The position numbers and the translations under genes were made by a program. DNA of 64,000 nucleotides, taken from Thalassotalea sp. ND16A. GTDB lineage: Bacteria; Pseudomonadota; Gammaproteobacteria; Enterobacterales; Alteromonadaceae. The notes below the pieces were generated by a model. That model had not been told where the DNA came from. It searched no databases and saw only the letters and a program-made list of their open reading frames with translations. This document shows, piece after piece, positions 1-8,100 of this stretch (within the stretch, counting starts at the first letter, position 1; each line of letters starts with the position of its first letter). The stretch is from the NCBI RefSeq assembly GCF_000764205.1, contig NZ_JQDZ01000114.1:1-64000 (forward strand). Direction: 5' to 3'.

Positions 1-166
1 GAAAATCCTGAGCATTACCTCCCTTGGAACTACCAACAAAATCAAGAGATAACTCAGTCATAGACTGGGTTAGCGCCATTCTAAATAACTCAACTTGCCA
101 TGTCACACTATCCCGCCGTAAGCTCACAGTGAACCGGGACTGTCCCGACAAGTCCCACCAACAAAA
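1..166. other. Left edge beyond the CRISPR repeat, unassigned
   Basis: No recognised gene. Bases 135-166 are exactly 32 nt, the usual I-F spacer length, and contain the palindrome CGGGACTGTCCCG. Bases 127-134 (CAGTGAAC) equal the end of the intact repeat at 167-194 and lie exactly 60 nt away, in register for a second repeat, but the other 20 bases of that would-be repeat do not match. A minus-strand frame is open from about 146 to the window edge. This could be a spacer plus a disrupted repeat, or a mobile element abutting the array. I cannot decide from this window. Confidence 0.4.
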
Positions 167-194
167 TTTCTAAGCTGCCTGTGCGGCAGTGAAC
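167..194 (-). CRISPR. Single intact type I-F CRISPR repeat
   Basis: Read on the minus strand, the 28 bases start GTTCACTGCCGCACAGGCAG and end CTTAGAAA. This is the classic I-F repeat, with a CTGCC/GGCAG stem that Cas6f (Csy4) recognises and an 8-nt CTTAGAAA handle. By orientation the array is transcribed toward lower coordinates and the leader lies at higher coordinates, toward csy4. Only this one full repeat is in the window. No repeat is seen at the next 60-nt step (47-74), so the array is either very short, disrupted, or continues outside the window. Confidence 0.93.
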
Positions 195-473
195 AATGAA
201 AAACAAACAAAAAAACAAGCAATAACAATTAACTAAATTAGTTTAGGAAATTTCACCTAAAATTTCAGCATATTTATAACTTATTGAAATTTATCCTAAT
301 TTTTAAAGAGCAATTTTATTGGTTTTTTTAGGTAAACCTGAATTATATAATAAAGTGACAATGAATTAACTAAGTTAAACAACTAACTAATAGCCCTTTG
401 AACCTAAAAAGATATATCTACAGTACCCAATCTTCGTAGTTCAAACCAACAAAATGATTCAACTATTAGTTGT
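195..473 (-). promoter_or_regulatory. AT-rich CRISPR leader region
   Basis: This stretch is strongly AT-rich and has no credible ORF. It lies on the upstream side of the CRISPR repeat and between the repeat and the cas genes, where an I-F leader is expected. It contains the array promoter only by inference. An imperfect inverted repeat is visible around 240-300 (TTTAGGAAATTTCACCTAAA and its surroundings). No exact IHF site or promoter could be assigned. Confidence 0.5.
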
Positions 474-655
474 ATGTTTAGGAGAAAATTTTTTACCAAT
501 GCAGCCGTAGCGCATTTCTACATAAGTAATAAGAGAGATTACAATACGATTTTGGTGAGCAGACACTTCATGCAACTTTTTCAAGACCGAAACAGGTTGC
601 TTTCTCATGATAAAACTACAAATGCAGTATCTAACATATACGCTGTATTTACCAT
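474..655 (-). pseudogene. vapC toxin remnant (PIN domain), frameshifted and truncated
   Basis: Read from the ATG at 655, the frame begins M-V-N-T-A-Y-M-L-D-T and hits a stop soon after. Shifting one frame gives CICSFIMRKQP, then RIVISLITYVEMRYG and FSPKH, the recognisable N-terminal half of VapC/FitB-type PIN-domain RNase toxins. One missing base after the codons for L-D-T explains the shift. The C-terminal half, with the later catalytic acids, is absent. The start overlaps the end of the vapB remnant, the normal vapBC arrangement. The pair is clearly inactive as read. Confidence 0.75.
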
Positions 656-865
656 TCAAAACGATCTTCATCAGAAATAATGGTTGTACGTTCAGATAAA
701 AAGCCATCCTCTGCCCTGCCATTTTCAGAAAATGACAACCATGAACGAAGGGCGCAATATTACAGTATCTCCTTTTTTGATTATTTCAAGTTCACTCACA
801 CCATATCTTTAGGGAGCCTAATGGATTGATTTTTTATCCTTTTTAAAAATTGAAACTGTTCTCAT
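649..865 (-). pseudogene. vapB antitoxin remnant with several indels
   Basis: From the ATG at 865 the frame reads MRTVSIFK, the start of VapB-type (AbrB/SpoVT fold) antitoxins. After one or more indels, pieces recur in other frames: SIRLPKDM, then SELEIIKKGDTVILRP, and finally SDEDRFEW before a TAA at 649-651. The last bases overlap the vapC start. At least two frame changes are needed to join the pieces, so the antitoxin is also dead. The pair sits between the CRISPR leader and csy4. Confidence 0.75.
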
Positions 866-965
866 AAAACCTCCAACATGCTCGAAACATATGCTTGGCA
901 TATGTTAAAAATATAGGATAACTTGGGGCATATGTATATACCTATATTAAAAAGTCAACGCGAAG

Positions 966-999
966 GTTTTAAACACGTCGAATTCGACGTATTTAAAAC
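966..999. terminator. 34-bp near-perfect palindrome after csy4
   Basis: The bases from GGTTTTAAA to TTTAAAAC form a 17-bp stem centred on GAATTC with a single mismatched pair (974/991) and no loop. It begins about 32 nt after the csy4 stop codon in the direction of cas transcription. It could end the cas transcript, although no long T-run follows, or it could be a protein-binding palindrome. Confidence 0.45.
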
Positions 1000-1030
1000 G
1001 ACTTTTCTAAAACTCTTTAATTTGAGGACT

Positions 1031-1618
1031 TTAAAACCAAGGAACTGTTGCTGTGGTTTTACTCAACCCATAACAGTTAAACACACCGGTTTGAGGTTGA
1101 TTACTCACTTCTTGTCCAATAAAGATCCTAAATTGTTCACCTTTTGACAAACTCTTAACATTAATAAATGGTAACTTAGTTTGTTCATCTTCAAAACTAG
1201 CATAATGCTGTAACGCCTGCTCAAACGTTTCATCATGCCTTTTAGCTCTGCGCCGTGCTAAACGTGAAAGGTTAGTGGTAAATTGTTTCCGGCTAAAACA
1301 TGCATATTGACTCAACGATTCAGGCACGGTTTTTATTGAAGTAATATGCGTATGATCAGTAAAGCGTTTTAACCATTTAGTTATTGCTAGCTTTTCTAAC
1401 AACGCTTGCGTTGGTGCAAATAAACGTATTTTATTCCCTAACGGAAATTCTTTATCTTTTTCACAATATTGCGGAAACGATAAAGCAATAGCTGATTTAT
1501 TTTCATCTACTTTGTTTTCAGCTAATGCAATATGTACTTGCTGATAAACCTTAAACCAAATAAAACCTAAAGTGATTTCGTTATCTGGCAATAAGGTGAT
1601 GTCGAGATAATATTTCAT
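1031..1618 (-). CDS. cas6f: Cas6f / Csy4 crRNA endoribonuclease
   Basis: Csy4 cuts the CRISPR transcript inside each repeat and stays bound to the 3' hairpin of the crRNA as part of the I-F Csy complex. The 195-aa product has the family length (about 187-200). His29, the general base in the Pseudomonas enzyme, falls at residue 29 here (VYQQVH). The arginine-rich RNA-binding helix is visible as LSRLARRRAKR around residue 120, and the KSLSKG segment near 155 matches the family's C-terminal serine motif. It is the last gene of the cas operon, 37 nt after csy3. Nothing looks damaged. Confidence 0.95.
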   Translation of the reverse strand: MKYYLDITLLPDNEITLGFIWFKVYQQVHIALAENKVDENKSAIALSFPQYCEKDKEFPLGNKIRLFAPTQALLEKLAITKWLKRFTDHTHITSIKTVPESLSQYACFSRKQFTTNLSRLARRRAKRHDETFEQALQHYASFEDEQTKLPFINVKSLSKGEQFRIFIGQEVSNQPQTGVFNCYGLSKTTATVPWF

Positions 1619-1655
1619 TTATCTTCCTTACTCATGTTTAAGAAATTAATATCAC

Positions 1656-2681
1656 TTACTTATCACTTTCACCAAAAACACCACCTCGCACAAGAATCGC
1701 CATGACATAATGTTCATCTTCTATACGGTCAAGCTCTGTAGCACGCGCCCATTTATCGAAAAAGGTGTAAAAATCCTGTTTGTCTTTTGGCGTACGATAC
1801 GCTTTACCTAAATTAGTTACAGCACCATAAGGTTCGATAGCAATTGGGCCTGCAGTTTTTTCAGCATCGTCAAATTCTGGATACCAAGTATCAATACTAC
1901 GCAGTGCATTCCCTATTTTTTGAGAGTGCATGGCAGCAATATTTTTGACTGAATAAAGAATTTTACTCTTTTTACCTTTTCCTTTATCAAGCACTAACTC
2001 TTCACTTGGGTAAACGTCTTGTGCTTTACCTACTTGAACAAAACAGTTGATTTCTAACATTAAAAAATCATCTTCACTGGCAAGCGCTTTGGCGATACGA
2101 TCACCTAACTCAATCACTTGAGCATCGTTACAATCAAAATGTTTAGTGCTAAATTGTGTCGCATCAAACGTCCAAGCCTGTTGTGCCTCTTTATTTAAGG
2201 CTTTTACTTGCACTTCAATATTTTCAGCGCCGACGCGGTTTCTCCATAAAAAACGGGCATTGGCAAGGTTAATTGCGTAACGTTTACCTAACTCTTTAAA
2301 CCCTTCTTTACCAATATAATCACGTACTGCGCTGTTATAACTTTGCTTGAATAACACATTATTACAAGCAGATGGCTGTTGCACGCCACCCAGGACCTTT
2401 AAAGTAAAATGAAGTTTTAAGGTGTCCTGCTCTGGTGCTAATGCGCAGCTATCAACCGTTTGTAAATTGGCTTTTTCTACTTCAGAATTTAATTTAGCGG
2501 GGTCGTTTTTTATTGCCGCTTTTAAACGATTTGAAATAGTACCGCGCACTGACTTTTCAATTAATTGCAATGGCGTTACGTTATTACGGTTTTCCCATTG
2601 CGTGCCATACATATAACCATCTGACGGTACTAATTTTTTCTCAAATGCTAATACTGATGCGGTATCTTGATTTTTAGCCAT
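1656..2681 (-). CDS. csy3: Cas7f / Csy3 backbone protein
   Basis: Csy3 polymerises along the spacer part of the crRNA, one subunit per 6 nt (six on a normal 32-nt spacer), to form the backbone of the I-F interference complex. The 341-aa length and the opening residues (TASVLAFEKKLVPSDGYMYG) are typical of Cas7f, and internal stretches such as RFLWRNRVGAENIEV and FVQVGKAQDVYPSEELV are characteristic. It follows csy2 after 61 nt and precedes csy4 by 37 nt, so it is probably co-transcribed with both. It appears intact. Confidence 0.95.
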   Translation of the reverse strand: MAKNQDTASVLAFEKKLVPSDGYMYGTQWENRNNVTPLQLIEKSVRGTISNRLKAAIKNDPAKLNSEVEKANLQTVDSCALAPEQDTLKLHFTLKVLGGVQQPSACNNVLFKQSYNSAVRDYIGKEGFKELGKRYAINLANARFLWRNRVGAENIEVQVKALNKEAQQAWTFDATQFSTKHFDCNDAQVIELGDRIAKALASEDDFLMLEINCFVQVGKAQDVYPSEELVLDKGKGKKSKILYSVKNIAAMHSQKIGNALRSIDTWYPEFDDAEKTAGPIAIEPYGAVTNLGKAYRTPKDKQDFYTFFDKWARATELDRIEDEHYVMAILVRGGVFGESDK

Positions 2682-2742
2682 GATAATTTCCTTTTAAAAT
2701 ATTTTAATGTGTAAGTTTTTATTCGAGCTTAAAAACGGTTTG

Positions 2743-3687
2743 TTAACAAAATAGCGCTGATAAAACATCTTCTGTTTCACTTTGTGCCGATTGTTGCTGT
2801 GTACATAGATATAAGTTGTTGCTATGCTCTGTTTGATAACGCCATAATATTTCATTTATTGATTTAATATTGTGAGGCATTTTAAATTCACCTAGCGTGA
2901 CCACGCTTTCAGCAAAACGATGCGGTGTTTCTGGATCGCGTTGGTTCTTTGCCTCTCCAAGTTCCGTTAAACCATGAAATCCCGTGGCAATTGGCACTAA
3001 CCAACCTTTACTTTTTCTAGCACTTGTCCAAGTAACCTTTTCTTCACCATTATTATTTTCTTCTTTTTTACATTGATGATGGAGTACCAAATATTCTAAT
3101 AACGCATCCATTGCATCTTGCCCTTGTGTCATTGCTTCAAGCATCAAATCTCGACGCTCTATTAGTGCATAACCCGGCATTATTTTTCTAGTTAAAGTTT
3201 GAATATCACCTGTATTGCCATCTTCAACTTTAAAAAACTCAGGCGCTTTAAAGGTTAAAATATCCCCTCCTGCTATTTTCATATTAGCGTTAAGCAGGTG
3301 AGTGATTTTTTCTTGTACAAGAGCTTCATCATCTTTTTCAATGCCTGTATATTCAACGATTAACGAGATATCAAGATGACAACGCGCTTCTTCAATAAAA
3401 GCACTTCTTGAACCCGTTTTATCAAGTGGGTTGCCTGTACCTACAATTGACTGAACAAAGTCACCTACCCCTTTATGGGTTTGCAAGTCACACTGATGAC
3501 TAATAACCGCAGTGGCAGTAAATTTAATATCGGAAAATCCATTAGCATTTAACGTTCGTTGCAAAGCATGGGTAGCACCAAGCCATGCTGTCATTGCAGG
3601 AAAGCCAATAGTATACGGACTAGAAAATGCATTTGCGTTATGCACAGTTAAGTGAGGGATTACTAATAATCGTTTTAAGTCGCTCAT
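2743..3687 (-). CDS. csy2: Cas5f / Csy2 crRNA 5'-handle protein
   Basis: Csy2 caps the 5' handle of the crRNA and pairs with Csy1 to form the tail of the I-F complex. The 314-aa product opens with KRLLVIPHLTVHNANAFSSP, the standard beginning of this family, followed by GFPAMTAWLGATHALQR. The ATG overlaps the csy1 stop codon (ATGA, 4 nt), which suggests translational coupling to csy1. The gene is full length, with no missing blocks seen. Confidence 0.94.
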   Translation of the reverse strand: MSDLKRLLVIPHLTVHNANAFSSPYTIGFPAMTAWLGATHALQRTLNANGFSDIKFTATAVISHQCDLQTHKGVGDFVQSIVGTGNPLDKTGSRSAFIEEARCHLDISLIVEYTGIEKDDEALVQEKITHLLNANMKIAGGDILTFKAPEFFKVEDGNTGDIQTLTRKIMPGYALIERRDLMLEAMTQGQDAMDALLEYLVLHHQCKKEENNNGEEKVTWTSARKSKGWLVPIATGFHGLTELGEAKNQRDPETPHRFAESVVTLGEFKMPHNIKSINEILWRYQTEHSNNLYLCTQQQSAQSETEDVLSALFC

Positions 3688-4940
3688 TTTAAAGACTCCC
3701 TATTTTGTTCAACAACGTTTGTAAATAGCGACAACTCTTGTTCACCTAGTTTTATTGCTTGTTTAGCTAATGTTTTTTCGTAACTACGAGTTATCCAGCG
3801 TGATATTTCATTTACCAACTTATCTAACCATTGCTCAGACTCTTCTCTTTGCACTGAAAAATCATCATGTAACCAAGTACGTTGATAACTAGGGAGTGAG
3901 GACGATTCTTGATGAAATTGAGCTTGTGAAACAGCTCGAACAGACCACATTTTTTCAATCAGCAAATCCATTATTTCTTGTAACCTACGATCACGGGCAT
4001 CACGAATACTGATATTGTTATGGTCTGCTTGAAACAGTATATGCAAGGCTTTAAAAGTGTCGGTGTAGTCATATTTTTTAAATGACTCAACAAAGAAATC
4101 ACTTTTGGGGAAATGAATGTTGCGTTTTTCAATACTTGGCGGTAATGATGATAATAGATGTGCTTTACCACCATTTTGATTGTTCAACACACTAATGTTT
4201 TGTGGTTTTGTTCCGCCATAGCCTATAGTTGTTAAGCCGTAAATTTCGCTATAACCTTGTTCGCTAAATTCATTTTTACGTTTTTTATCACGCAACTCTT
4301 TTACTTCATCAGAGAAACGTAACTTATCAAGTCGTGAACGCAATTGATAAACCATGCCTGAATTAGTTAAAAGTGACAGTTGGTGATATTCATTTTCAAC
4401 AGGAAAATAAATTTGCTTTATTTTAGAGCTGGTAATATTTTCTGCTGAACTTTCTACCATAGCTAAAAAGCCCACTTTCAAGTTCTGATAGTTTTCAGAT
4501 TTAATACTCAATAGTTTTGTTGCTAACTCGCTATCTTGTTGAATATGACTTAGCAAAGTAGTGCCATCAGACATGGTTAGTGTTAGAAATTTATAAACAT
4601 CAAGTGCGGCAGCATTGCCCAATGCATCAGTCGCAACAGATACATTACCCGTTTTTAAAAAACCATCTTCAATGCGATCTACTTCTACCAATACAGACGA
4701 GACATAGCCATTTTTATTCTTTCTAGCGCTTGGGTGGCTAAAGGTACAGGGGTGAGTAGACATTGAAATTTGCCCCGCCCTCCTTGCTGCATTTGGTAAC
4801 CATTCATTTAGTGAAAATTGTTGATCGCATGTTTGCTCTAGCTCCTTTACTTCATACTCTGGCATTGAGGGTTTAACATTTTTCTTTAACCATGCTTCTT
4901 TTCGTTCAGAGAAATAACTCTGTATTGCAGGATCTAGCAT
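3684..4940 (-). CDS. csy1: Cas8f / Csy1 PAM-recognition subunit
   Basis: Csy1 is the large subunit of the I-F complex and recognises the CC PAM. The 418-aa length fits the family. Recognisable segments include NEWLPNAARRAGQISMSTHPCTFSHPSA near the N-terminus and GGTKPQNIS around residue 245, a conserved Csy1 signature. A strong Shine-Dalgarno (AAGGAGG, 4946-4952) fixes the start at 4940. It is the first gene after the 223-bp gap that holds the mini-array and its matching site, so csy1-4 probably has its own promoter there. Confidence 0.94.
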   Translation of the reverse strand: MLDPAIQSYFSERKEAWLKKNVKPSMPEYEVKELEQTCDQQFSLNEWLPNAARRAGQISMSTHPCTFSHPSARKNKNGYVSSVLVEVDRIEDGFLKTGNVSVATDALGNAAALDVYKFLTLTMSDGTTLLSHIQQDSELATKLLSIKSENYQNLKVGFLAMVESSAENITSSKIKQIYFPVENEYHQLSLLTNSGMVYQLRSRLDKLRFSDEVKELRDKKRKNEFSEQGYSEIYGLTTIGYGGTKPQNISVLNNQNGGKAHLLSSLPPSIEKRNIHFPKSDFFVESFKKYDYTDTFKALHILFQADHNNISIRDARDRRLQEIMDLLIEKMWSVRAVSQAQFHQESSSLPSYQRTWLHDDFSVQREESEQWLDKLVNEISRWITRSYEKTLAKQAIKLGEQELSLFTNVVEQNRESLK

Positions 4941-5000
4941 TTTTGCCTCCTTAAATTTGTTTACTAACTAAACAATAAAGTAAAAGCAACACAAACTCAA

Positions 5001-5022
5001 CCTTATAATGATTAATTAAATT
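5001..5022 (+). promoter_or_regulatory. Self-target (PAM CC plus protospacer) of the mini-CRISPR in the csy promoter region
   Basis: The plus strand reads CC (5001-5002), then TTATAATGATTAATTAAATT (5003-5022). The pseudo-spacer at 5098-5117 is TTATACTGATTGATTAAAAT. They agree at 17 of 20 positions, with mismatches at 6, 12 and 19. The CC is the I-F PAM on the correct side. Similarity stops at both ends of the spacer. On the minus strand a TATAAG hexamer (5007-5002) about 60 nt before csy1 could be the -10 of the csy promoter, so Csy bound here would block transcription. The sequence match is observed; repression is inferred. Confidence 0.75.
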
Positions 5023-5061
5023 TATCGACATTTAATTGGTGCTTTTACTGCTACATTTTTT

Positions 5062-5067
5062 TATACT
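5062..5067 (+). promoter_or_regulatory. Possible -10 box for the mini-CRISPR RNA
   Basis: TATACT at 5062-5067 differs from the consensus at one base and lies just before the first pseudo-repeat. No convincing -35 at 17 nt is visible (TGCTTT at 16 nt is weak). The transcript would begin inside the first pseudo-repeat, possibly within or just before the Cas6f hairpin. Confidence 0.35.
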
Positions 5068-5069
5068 TT

Positions 5070-5097
5070 CTATACTGCCGCATAGGTAGCTTATAAA
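5070..5097 (+). CRISPR. Degenerate I-F repeat, pseudo-repeat 1
   Basis: It matches the intact repeat at 22 of 28 positions but in the opposite orientation (plus strand). The hairpin CTGCC-GCATA-GGTAG keeps five pairs, one of them G-U, and the 3' end CTTATAAA resembles the normal handle CTTAGAAA. Most changes lie in the first four bases, outside the stem. Confidence 0.85.
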
Positions 5098-5117
5098 TTA
5101 TACTGATTGATTAAAAT

Positions 5118-5145
5118 GTTCACTGCTGAACAAGCAGCTTCAAAG
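5118..5145 (+). CRISPR. Degenerate I-F repeat, pseudo-repeat 2
   Basis: It matches the intact repeat at 22 of 28 positions, including the first nine bases GTTCACTGC. The stem is CTGCT/AGCAG: a C-G pair has become T-A, a compensatory change that keeps all five pairs. The last bases (CAAAG) diverge from the handle, which does not matter for a terminal repeat because only its hairpin stays on the mature RNA. Confidence 0.87.
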
Positions 5146-5176
5146 CCTGATTAGTCTAACTAATCAGGCTTTCTTT
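5142..5176 (+). terminator. Rho-independent terminator of the mini-CRISPR RNA, also at the cas2-3 end
   Basis: AAAGCCTGATTAG (5142-5154) pairs perfectly with CTAATCAGGCTTT (5160-5172) around a 5-nt loop and is followed by CTTT on the plus strand. It overlaps the cas2-3 stop codon from the other side and may also weaken read-through from cas2-3 into csy1. Confidence 0.8.
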
Positions 5177-8100
5177 ATTGGCATCAAACCAAATTGGTCG
5201 TTATATTCGTATTGTAAATTGTCTCGTTCAACAAAATTAATTTCACCATAGCTCAGTGACACGCTTTTGACTGTTATTAACCATGGCTCACTGATATACT
5301 GCGGCAGTAATTTTTGATAATTGCGGTCAAGCCATAGGTTTTGTTTTTCTTTCTCTGTTAACTGCATTCTAGTTATACTAAGTATGTTTTCTCGATTAAC
5401 CACTTGGTTGTTAATATCAAGCAACGCCTTACCTGCTTCATCTTTTTGGGTGAAATAACAACAATCGTCACTTTCGTTATAAAACAGAAATAAATTAACG
5501 CTTTGCTCGCTTTTTCTAAAAGGTTTTAATATTTGCGGTAAGGCTGTTAAATACCATGTTTCGGCTAGATAACCTTGTAAGGTATTTGCCCCAATTTGGT
5601 TAAATTTTGACAATGTATTTTTAGTTACATGGTGCTCTAATGACGCAAGTATTTGTTCTTTAGGTTTTAATGGCACTTGTATTCGAGGAATAGCGGTTAA
5701 GTTATTTTTAAGCTCATTGTTATCGACTAGTTCAGTAATATTATGTGTTACAAGTGCTTTAGTAATTCCGTATTCATAACCAGGTCTGATAAAATATTTT
5801 TCTCCTTTTTTATCATTCCCTTTAAATGCTTTGATGTTGTATTGCATTAAACCTATATTTGCTTGTTCAACACCATCTGTTCGATGACGACGTACTCGCC
5901 CAGCCAATTGCACGATTGAGCGGTAAGAGGAAGGTTCAACAATTGCCCAGTCAAAATCGTGATCTCGCCCAACTTCTTCAACAGGGGTTGCCACTAAAAT
6001 AAAAATAATATTTTGCACTACATTACTTGGGGAGTTGTTATTTTGGCTATGGTTACCTTGTTTAGCGTTATCAAGGTGATTACGGATAATAGGATTTGCA
6101 AAAGCTTGTTGTTCTTGCCCTTGTTTTTCTTTACGTTTTAATACCCCATCAAGATGTTTTTCTTGCTCATGGCGCAATAACAACACTTGTTGACTGTGAT
6201 ACGCCATTACTTTTACTTGGGTATTTTCTGGATAATCCGCTTGTAATAAGTATTTAGTAAGGTCAATACAGGGAGAAATATTGGCAACACGAACTACGCC
6301 AAAAGACACCTTGACATTCGTTTTTTCATCAACACTATAGTGCTGGTGATGCTTAATTAAAATGGCTTCTTTAACAGTAGAAAAATAATGTGTTAACTTA
6401 GCTTCTTCGCATAATTCACTTTTCTCACCGCCTACTTTTTCATTATCAAGCTTTGGTTCCGGTAATATTGGACAAGCAATTATTTCAGCTTTTCGTTTAG
6501 CTACTTGCTTCTTTAATTTAGCAACACGTTTATCAATAAAATCATCATGATGATGTTGGTATTGCACTAGTGCTTTATCGCTATCATTAACTTTAATTGA
6601 ATGCACTGCACTATTAAATTCATCTATCCACGCACAACCGATTTCAGCTTTGGCTTCATCTCTACTGTTATTAAAAACTTGCCAACCTTTTTTATAAGCA
6701 TTGAAATATCCTTGCGCCAAATCAGGTGGAATAGTGGCGGACGAAATCATCACTTTTCGCCCTAACATGCCGGCTAAGTGAATTAAGCGACCAATGGCAA
6801 TTAAATCATTACCCGTAAAATCATCTATTTCATCAATAACAAGGTCTGATGACATTAATCGTAAACTAGGCAAAATATAACGCCCACCACGCTTAGTTTC
6901 AGTAGCTGCTATTATATGATCAATGGTACAAGCTAATACGGGGGCATATAAAAATTGTTTATCTTTATCGCAAGTTAACACCGTGCTTAAACCCTCTTCG
7001 GGTAACTCACATTCATATTCAATAAATTCATCTAACAAGGCTTGTTTAGATTCAGAGCCTAACACCTCTTCAGTAACTTCATCTTTTTCAATGAACTTCT
7101 GATTATGTAGCTCCGCAACGGCACGCGAACCGATTAAAACTGCTAAATTTTTCTTTGCCTCATCATCAGTTGAAAAAATTCTTTCACGATATTCATCACC
7201 TGTTTGTAAGGTTAATGTGCGTAAACCAAGGGCTAAAATATAACGTAAACTTTTACCATCAACCGATAATGCTCGAATCACTTTGGCGTTGGCAAAGGTT
7301 TTACCACAACCTGTACTTGCCAAGTTAACGGCAAAAAAACCGACTTCTTTTTTGTCCTGTTGTTTTTTCCAATTTATGATTTTGCTAACCGCTTTATCTT
7401 GCCATTTAAAACCATCAGGGCTTGGCTTTCTTAATACTTGAATATCGGTCGCTAACGGAGGCTCTTGTTCAAAAGCTGGCAATAAATGTGCTGTTTTTAA
7501 CGCGCTTTGTGCCACCCCGACTAAATGTTCATCTAACTTTTGTTTAAAATCATTTGTTTCTCTATCAGTATTCGCAAATAATCCCGTGCTGTCTTGCCAA
7601 TTTTTCGCCGCAGGTTGTGAAGAATAGGAATGATCGCCTAACATCAGGCATAAACGTGCATGATGTAATACCAAGCGGTAACTGCCATCTTGCATGGACG
7701 ATTCAAGTAAAGGTAAATTGTTTATTAAGCTTTTCGACCAACGTTTCACTTGTTTTAACCATTCAGTTGATTGTGTTAATAAACCATTAGTGAATTCAAA
7801 ACAGTTTTTTACACGTGTTTTATACTCTTGTTCATCATGTTTATTTTCATAACCCCATTCTTGAGTAATGCGTTTGAGTAATGCTTCTATATTCTCAGCC
7901 CCAACACCAAGCCATTCTCTCCTTGTTTCTTTTTGGCTATATGAAAAATTTGGTAGCCTATGATGAGAAACAATTAACCAAGAAAGTAATTTAGCGGCAT
8001 CAGGTAACTGCTCTAATGGTGTTACCTTTTGCTCTTGAACAGTTTGTTTTAACTGAACCTCTGAAAAATCACCTTTAATTAAATCACACAACCATGATTC

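Larger units (their letters stand above)
5074..5176 (+). ncRNA. Putative CRISPR-resembling autoregulatory RNA (CreR/CreA-like) in the cas operon
   Basis: Pseudo-repeat 1, a 20-nt pseudo-spacer (5098-5117), pseudo-repeat 2 and a 13-bp terminator follow one another on the plus strand, opposite to the flanking cas genes. Cas6f could process this into a crRNA with a near-normal handle and a normal-looking 3' hairpin. The spacer is 12 nt shorter than usual, i.e. two 6-nt Csy3 units fewer. Its match lies just upstream of csy1. Small RNAs of this architecture (CreA guarding CreT toxins, and cas-regulating mini-arrays) are known in other type I systems. The target here points to cas autoregulation. 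No toxin gene was recognised in the gap. Expression and function are inferred. Confidence 0.75.

Noticed and set aside
31-457. ACCAACAAAAT occurring three times (near 31, 156 and 446)
   Set aside because: An 11-bp match in AT-rich DNA without constant spacing. It could mark element ends, but I cannot support it.
923-1147. 74-aa plus-strand ORF over the end of csy4
   Set aside because: It runs across the palindrome and antisense to csy4, with no ribosome-binding site or family similarity.
5070-5145. Ordinary second CRISPR array with a normal spacer
   Set aside because: The interval is only 20 nt, both repeats are degenerate, the orientation is opposite to the main repeat, and the spacer matches the host's own cas region.
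5098-5163. CreT-type toxin RNA in the cas2-3/csy1 gap
   Set aside because: I found no short ORF with ribosome-binding site or rare-codon run that would fit, and the guide's best match is the csy promoter region.
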